A stretch of DNA of 64,000 nucleotides from contig NZ_LMUE01000012.1 in NCBI RefSeq assembly GCF_009766065.1, forward strand, positions 186,001 through 250,000, in the 5' to 3' direction. Position 1 is the first letter of the stretch, and each line of letters opens with the position of its first letter. Origin of the DNA: Dyella sp. S184 (lineage in GTDB: Bacteria; Pseudomonadota; Gammaproteobacteria; Xanthomonadales; Rhodanobacteraceae). The notes under the pieces are model-generated. The model was not told where the DNA came from. It searched no databases and was given only the letters and a program-made list of their open reading frames with translations. A program made the position numbers and the translations under genes. Positions 58,579 to 64,000 of the stretch are shown one piece after another.

Positions 58579-58580
58579 AC

Positions 58581-59573
58581 ATGCCGTCCGAAGACATCCA
58601 CGCCACGCCCCCTGCGCCGTCGGTCGAGACCTCGCCGCGTAATCAGCACAGTCATGGGCGCCGGGTCGCCAGCTGGCAGGAGCATCACGGCTGGAGCGCC
58701 GCTGCCAGCCTGCGCCGGCTCGCTTCGCGTCCGCTCGGCAGCCTGCTCACGATCGCCGTGATGGGTCTGGCGCTGGCGTTGCCGCTGGCGTTCTACCTGC
58801 TGCTGGGCAATGTGCAGAAGCTCGGCGAGGCGCTGGGTCAGAGTCAGGCGGTCAGCGTCTTCATGCAGCCCGGCCAGAGCGAACAGCAGGCACAGCTGCT
58901 GGCCAAGCAGTTGGGCGATCGGCCCGAGGTGGCCGCCGTCACCATGAAAACTCCGCAGCAGGGGATGGACGAACTGGCCAAGATGCAGGGCTTCTCCACC
59001 GGTGCCCTGCAGACACTGGGCGACAATCCGTTGCCCTACGTGTTGCAACTGCAGCCGCGCGATGGCCTGGACGCTGCCGCCATCGAGCGGCTGGTGAGCG
59101 ATGTACGCGAGATGCACAACGTCGATCTGGTGCAGGACAGCGGCGACTGGCGCAAGCGGCTGGATGCGCTGCTCGGCGTCGGCAACCGCGCGGTGCTGGT
59201 GCTGGCCTCATTGCTGGCGCTGGCAGCGCTGCTGGTGGTGGGCAACACGGTGCGCGTGGATATTGCCAGTCGTAGCGAGGAGATCGGCGTGCTGCTGCTG
59301 GTCGGCGCCAGTGGCGCCTTCGTGCGCCGGCCGTACCTGTATGCCGGCATCTGGTATGGCCTGTTCAGCGGCATCCTGGCGGCGTTGCTGGCGGTGCTGA
59401 TCGAATTCGCGCTGGCCGATCCCGTGGCGCAGTTGAGTCAGGCCTATGATGGCAAGTTGCAGGTGGGCGGACTGCCGCTGTGGCTGTTGCTGGCGGTGCC
59501 GCTGGCTGCCGCAGTGCTGGGCTGGCTGGGCGCGCGACTGGTGAGTGCATGGCAATTGCGCAAGCTGGCGTAG
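58581..59573 (+). CDS. ftsX: cell division protein FtsX
   Basis: 330 residues. Membrane partner of FtsE: a cytoplasmic N-terminus, TM1 (LLTIAVMGLALALPLAFYLLLG), a periplasmic domain of about 120 residues (VSVFMQPGQSEQQ...), then three more helices in the C-terminal half. An AGGAGG site at 58565-58570 could serve either the ATG at 58581 or a GTG at 58575 that overlaps the ftsE stop. In E. coli rpoH follows ftsEX directly; here two other genes lie between. Confidence 0.95.
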   Translation: MPSEDIHATPPAPSVETSPRNQHSHGRRVASWQEHHGWSAAASLRRLASRPLGSLLTIAVMGLALALPLAFYLLLGNVQKLGEALGQSQAVSVFMQPGQSEQQAQLLAKQLGDRPEVAAVTMKTPQQGMDELAKMQGFSTGALQTLGDNPLPYVLQLQPRDGLDAAAIERLVSDVREMHNVDLVQDSGDWRKRLDALLGVGNRAVLVLASLLALAALLVVGNTVRVDIASRSEEIGVLLLVGASGAFVRRPYLYAGIWYGLFSGILAALLAVLIEFALADPVAQLSQAYDGKLQVGGLPLWLLLAVPLAAAVLGWLGARLVSAWQLRKLA

Positions 59574-59710
59574 CAGGTTTGCTACACGGTGACCGGAATC
59601 GCAGCGGTTGCGCTGTGGCCGGTGCACTATCTGTATGGAAGCGGTCGCAGGGGGTGCGGTCGCAGGTTCATCGGCAAGGATCGCCGCGTGTCAGGTGGAT
59701 GAGCTAAGGA

Positions 59711-60553
59711 ATGAGTACAAATATCAGCAGCCGTCTGCTCACCGAGGCACCGCGGGTGCTGGTGGTCGACGGTTCGCGTGTGGTGCGGCAGTTGATCACC
59801 CGCGTGCTGCAGGCCGAGTTGCCCGGTGTCGAGGTGGTCGGCTGCGGCAGCGGTGCCGATGCACAACAGGTACTCGACGCGGGCGTGTTCGACTTCATCA
59901 CCATTGCGCTGCGCCTGCCCGATATGGACGGGCTGGAGCTGGCGCGTTTCGTGCGCGAGTCGGCGCCGCAGATCTACGTGCCGATCGTGGTGGTTTCCGG
60001 TGATGTCGAGGATCGCCTGCACCGGCGCTCGCTGGGCGAGCACGTCACCGATTATTTCGACAAGGCGCTGGGCTTCCAGGCGTTGGCCGAATTCATCCGC
60101 GGCTACGTCAGTCCGCAAGCGGCTGCAGAGGGGACCGTGCTCTACGTCGAGGACAGCCGCGTGGTGGCCCTGGCGACCCGGCGCATGTTGGAGAAAATCG
60201 GCCTCACCGTGCGCCACGTAGTCAGCGTGGAAGATGCGCTGGCGATGCTGGAAACCGATCGCGCGCTGGGCTGGGTCGGCGCCGACGTGGTGTTGACCGA
60301 CGTCAGCCTGAAAGGCGAGCTGACCGGCGGTGACCTGCTCGAACACATCCGTGGCGAGTTCGGTTACGGCAAGGGTCGCTTGCCGGTGCTGGTGATGACC
60401 GGTGATGAGAACCCGGCCAACCAGGCTGCGCTGATCCGCGCCGGTGCGAACGACCTGGTCGAGAAGCCGGTCGAGGAAAAACTGCTGATCACCAAGCTGC
60501 TGTTCCAGTTGCGCGTGGCGCGGCATTTGCGTGAGCGTGCGAGCAACGCATGA
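59711..60553 (+). CDS. twin-receiver response regulator, first receiver degenerate
   Basis: 280 residues made of two REC domains and no output domain. In the second (residues ~141-270) the phospho-acceptor Asp197 (LTDVSL), the acidic pair in YVEDSR and the Lys in VEKPVEE are intact. In the first (~14-130) the fold signs [16 protein letters not shown] and Lys118 are present, but the acceptor position is Ala66. It may act as an adaptor or a phosphate sink. The last 4 bp overlap the ung start (ATGA), so the two are translationally coupled. Confidence 0.9.
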   Translation: MSTNISSRLLTEAPRVLVVDGSRVVRQLITRVLQAELPGVEVVGCGSGADAQQVLDAGVFDFITIALRLPDMDGLELARFVRESAPQIYVPIVVVSGDVEDRLHRRSLGEHVTDYFDKALGFQALAEFIRGYVSPQAAAEGTVLYVEDSRVVALATRRMLEKIGLTVRHVVSVEDALAMLETDRALGWVGADVVLTDVSLKGELTGGDLLEHIRGEFGYGKGRLPVLVMTGDENPANQAALIRAGANDLVEKPVEEKLLITKLLFQLRVARHLRERASNA

Positions 60554-61269
60554 GCGACCAGCGGGTCAAGTTGGAGCCGTCGTGGAAAGCGCGCGTCGGC
60601 GATTATCTGCAGTGCCCCGAGATGCAGGCGCTGGCGACCTTCCTGCGTGCGGAGAAGCAGGCCGGCAAGCGGATCTATCCGCCCGGTCCGGAAATCTTCG
60701 CCGCGTTCGAGCACACCCCGTTCGATGCTGTGCGGGTGGTGATCCTCGGCCAGGATCCGTACCACGGCGCGGGCCAGGCGCACGGCCTGTGTTTCTCGGT
60801 GCGCCCCGGCGTGCGAGTACCGCCGTCGCTGGACAACATCTTCAAGGAAATCCAGCGCGACCTCGGCATCGCGCGGCCCGACCACGGCTGCCTTACGCCA
60901 TGGGCCGATCGCGGCGTGCTGCTGCTCAACAGCGTGCTGACGGTCGAGGACGGTCACGCCGGTGCGCATCAGGGCAAAGGCTGGGAAGGTTTCACCGATG
61001 CGGCAATCAACGCGCTCAACCGCGAGCGCGAGGGCCTGGTGTTCCTGTTGTGGGGCTCGTACGCCCAGCGCAAGGGGCAGCTGATCGATACCAGCCGCCA
61101 CTGCGTGCTGAATTCGGTGCATCCGTCGCCGTTGTCCGCCCATCGCGGTTTCCTTGGTTGCGGCCATTTTTCCGCCGCCAACCGCTACCTGGAATCCCGT
61201 GGCCACGCGCCGATCGACTGGTCGCTGCCGCCGCGTTCCGCATTGCAGGGCGGTTTCACGCCCGCTTGA
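60550..61269 (+). CDS. ung: uracil-DNA glycosylase
   Basis: 239 residues. Removes uracil from DNA. Family 1 motifs: catalytic-water GQDPYHG near residue 63, LLLNSVLTV, and the DNA-intercalating [11 protein letters not shown]. The start overlaps the receiver-protein stop by 4 bp. Placement of a repair gene behind a two-receiver protein and before rpoH is unusual. Confidence 0.97.
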   Translation: MSDQRVKLEPSWKARVGDYLQCPEMQALATFLRAEKQAGKRIYPPGPEIFAAFEHTPFDAVRVVILGQDPYHGAGQAHGLCFSVRPGVRVPPSLDNIFKEIQRDLGIARPDHGCLTPWADRGVLLLNSVLTVEDGHAGAHQGKGWEGFTDAAINALNREREGLVFLLWGSYAQRKGQLIDTSRHCVLNSVHPSPLSAHRGFLGCGHFSAANRYLESRGHAPIDWSLPPRSALQGGFTPA

Positions 61270-61387
61270 ATGCCGGTGGGTGACCCTCATGTCGAGGCCA
61301 TGGGGCCGGTGGACAAGAGCCGTAAATATCTGTACGATACGGTTCATTAAGTCCCGGAGCTTATCCGGTTCGAACTAATCGCTCGCT

Positions 61388-61414
61388 TAGCACTCCAACC
61401 ACCCGAGTGCTAAA
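61388..61414 (+). promoter_or_regulatory. CIRCE operator (HrcA-binding site) upstream of rpoH
   Basis: Perfect 9-9-9 CIRCE: TTAGCACTC (61388-61396), nine-base spacer, GAGTGCTAA (61406-61414). It lies 28 bp before the rpoH start codon, so bound HrcA repressor would block transcription or early elongation. CIRCE is the known HrcA operator of groESL and dnaK operons; here it ties rpoH to HrcA. Confidence 0.93.
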
Positions 61415-61442
61415 CTTTGATGTCATTCAGGAGGTTCCACCC

Positions 61443-62306
<864 letters not shown>

Positions 62307-62329
62307 TCCAGCGCGACATGCGTCAAGCG

Positions 62330-62353
62330 AACGGCCTCCTTCGGGAGGCCGTT
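62330..62353 (+). terminator. rho-independent terminator of rpoH
   Basis: 10-bp stem AACGGCCTCC with complement, closed by a TTCG tetraloop, beginning 23 bp after the rpoH stop and followed by TCATT. Confidence 0.8.
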
Positions 62354-62467
62354 TCATTCGGCACATCCATATGCCTCACCCTAGGGGGCGGCTATCGCCG
62401 TGCAAATCGGCGATCCTGCCGATTTGTCGTTATGCTCGCTCTCAGTACCGCACTTGGTAAATGATCG

Positions 62468-63148
62468 ATGCCACGCATTCTGGTCATCGAGGACGACGAT
62501 GTCACGGCGCGCGAGATCGCGGCGGAACTGGCCAGCCATGGCATCGAGACCGACCGCGTGGCGGATGGTCGCGAAGGTCTGCGGCGTGCGGCCGATCCCT
62601 GCTACGACGCGATTACGCTGGACCTGATGTTGCCTGGCCTGGACGGGCTCAGCGTGGTGACGCAGTTGCGCGGGCAGGGCATCGCCACGCCGGTGCTGAT
62701 GATCAGCGCACTCAGCGACGTCGACGAACGCGTGCGCGGCCTGCGTGCCGGTGGCGACGATTACCTGACCAAGCCGTTTGCCCCCGATGAAATGGTGGCG
62801 CGGGTGGATGTGCTGTTGCGGCGGCACCGCCAGCAGGGACAGCAGACACTGTTGCGCGTGGCCGATCTCGAGCTGGATCTGGTGCGGCATGTGGTCCGCC
62901 GTGGCGACACGCAGCTGTCGTTGCTGCCCACCGAATTCAAGCTGCTGGAATTCCTTATGCGGCATGCCGGTCAGGTACTGACCCGCACGATGATCTTCGA
63001 GACGGTGTGGGGTTTTCATTTCGATCCCGGCACCAACCTGATTGACGTGCACATTGGCAGGCTGCGCAAGAAGATCGATACAACGGGATGCACACCGTTG
63101 ATCCATACCGTACGCGGCTCGGGGTACAGCCTTGCGCAGACTGACTGA
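62468..63148 (+). CDS. OmpR-family DNA-binding response regulator
   Basis: 226 residues. REC domain with acidic pair IEDDD, acceptor Asp52 (LDLMLPG) and Lys102 (TKPFAP), then a winged-helix Trans_reg_C domain (LLPTEFKLLEFLMRH, IDVHIGRLRKKID, VRGSGYSL). It overlaps the start of the sensor kinase gene by 17 bp, so the two form an operon and a cognate pair. The signal is unknown. Confidence 0.95.
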   Translation: MPRILVIEDDDVTAREIAAELASHGIETDRVADGREGLRRAADPCYDAITLDLMLPGLDGLSVVTQLRGQGIATPVLMISALSDVDERVRGLRAGGDDYLTKPFAPDEMVARVDVLLRRHRQQGQQTLLRVADLELDLVRHVVRRGDTQLSLLPTEFKLLEFLMRHAGQVLTRTMIFETVWGFHFDPGTNLIDVHIGRLRKKIDTTGCTPLIHTVRGSGYSLAQTD

Positions 63149-64000
63149 CAACTGGCGTTCCACCACTGCGCGCCTGGTTCTGATCTACGGTTCGTTCTTC
63201 GCGCTATGGGGCATCGTGGTGATCGGCCTGATCCACTGGCAGGCGGCCAGCTATCTGACGCGCGTCTCCAACGAGCTGATCGGTCGCCAGGCGAATTATT
63301 TCTCGATGCTGGACGAACCCACGCGCCGGCATGCGTTGAACGACTATGTCTCGCTGGAAACGCGGCAACTCAACGCGTGGGGGCTGTTCGACGCTCACGG
63401 CAAACCACTTGCCGGCACCATTACTGCGCTGCCGTCGCAGGTGGTGATCAACGGCCCGGTGGCCATCGTGCCGCAGGGTCTGGAGCGCAACGATGGCCAC
63501 GCGCATGTCAGCGTGCGCGCGGCCGCCGTGCGCCTCGACGACGGACGCATCCTGTTGGTCTCGCGGGATACCAGCATCGTCGACCGGATCGGCACGATCA
63601 TCTTGCAGGCTCTGCTATGGGGCATTTCGTTGACCGTGGTGCCTGGTCTGCTCGGCGGCTGGCTGCTAGCCCGCGGGCCGCTGCGCCGCGTTCATGCGAT
63701 ACGCGAAGCCACGCTGCCGATCATGCGCGGCGACCTCGCCCAGCGCCTGCCGGTGAGCCGGCATGGCGATGAGCTGGACATGCTCGCTGGTATCGTCAAT
63801 GCGATGCTCGACGAGATCGAGCGCCTGCTCGGCGAAGTGAAAGGTGTCTGCGACAACATCGCGCATGACCTGCGCACGCCGCTGACGCGGTTACGCGCAC
63901 GCATATACCGGCTGCAGCAGCAGTTCGACGAAGGCAGCAGCGAGAACGCGACACTGGAGGCATGCCTCGTTGATACCGATGCGCTGCTCAATCGCTTCCG
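63132..64000 (+). CDS. two-component sensor histidine kinase, C-terminus outside window
   Basis: About 289 codons before the window ends. Start TTG at 63132, overlapping the regulator gene; no better start is seen. TM1 (LVLIYGSFFALWGIVVIGLIHW) is followed by a periplasmic sensor of about 110 residues, TM2, a HAMP-like segment (ARGPLRRVHAIREATLPIMRGDLAQRLP) and the HisKA H-box NIAHDLRTPL with phospho-acceptor His245. The ATPase half lies beyond the window. Confidence 0.92.
   Translation, partial: MRRLTDNWRSTTARLVLIYGSFFALWGIVVIGLIHWQAASYLTRVSNELIGRQANYFSMLDEPTRRHALNDYVSLETRQLNAWGLFDAHGKPLAGTITALPSQVVINGPVAIVPQGLERNDGHAHVSVRAAAVRLDDGRILLVSRDTSIVDRIGTIILQALLWGISLTVVPGLLGGWLLARGPLRRVHAIREATLPIMRGDLAQRLPVSRHGDELDMLAGIVNAMLDEIERLLGEVKGVCDNIAHDLRTPLTRLRARIYRLQQQFDEGSSENATLEACLVDTDALLNRF

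Overview
The window is a typical high-G+C gammaproteobacterial chromosome segment. The gene content and order point to the Rhodanobacteraceae/Xanthomonadaceae (a Rhodanobacter-, Dyella- or Frateuria-like organism): a plant-type glutamate-cysteine ligase, a long PlsB, divergent rhlB versus trxA-rho, a Mg-type HemB, tandem S10 carboxypeptidase-like genes, and Xanthomonadales-style intergenic palindromes. The assignment comes from reading the sequence only; no database search was run. No rRNA, tRNA, CRISPR array, prophage or transposase gene was seen.

Layout. 1-8395 (minus strand): a hydrolase-rich block with an M1 aminopeptidase (cut by the window edge), a GST, a prolyl iminopeptidase, a Tat-type phosphoesterase and two tandem S10 peptidases. 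8537-13647: an Lrp regulator divergent from an EamA exporter, a second GST, a Pr6Pr membrane protein, ubiE and a secreted amidohydrolase. 13648-17508: a gene-poor stretch, then a lipoprotein autotransporter subtilase. 17607-22411: plsB, a lipoprotein, and an e(P4)-type acid phosphatase. 22551-30302: an AI-2E transporter, a broken TPR-sulfotransferase pseudogene, rep, a flavin-halogenase-like gene, tdk and an unrecognised gene. 30312-34536: mutM plus a GldA/F/G-like ABC operon with a DUF4340-like gene. 34713-43517: a desaturase, rpmB-rpmG, secB-gpsA, a SNF2-type helicase, a HAD phosphatase and glucokinase. 43631-52964: an S53 sedolisin, hemB, a lone low-G+C CHAT-type (caspase-like) protease gene behind an attC-like site, a tautomerase, pyrC, an MltB-like transglycosylase, gshA and an ankyrin protein. 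53080-62306: rho, trxA, a large palindrome, rhlB, ftsEX, a twin-receiver regulator, ung, and rpoH preceded by a perfect CIRCE operator. 62468-end: an OmpR-type response regulator and its sensor kinase (cut by the window edge).

Most genes are housekeeping or secreted digestive enzymes. The points that stand out are the CHAT-protease/attC unit (46524-47315), the lipid-anchored autotransporter protease, the Asn/Gln/Gly/Pro-rich extension of Rho, CIRCE control of rpoH, the REP-type inverted pairs and the 162-bp palindrome next to trxA/rhlB.
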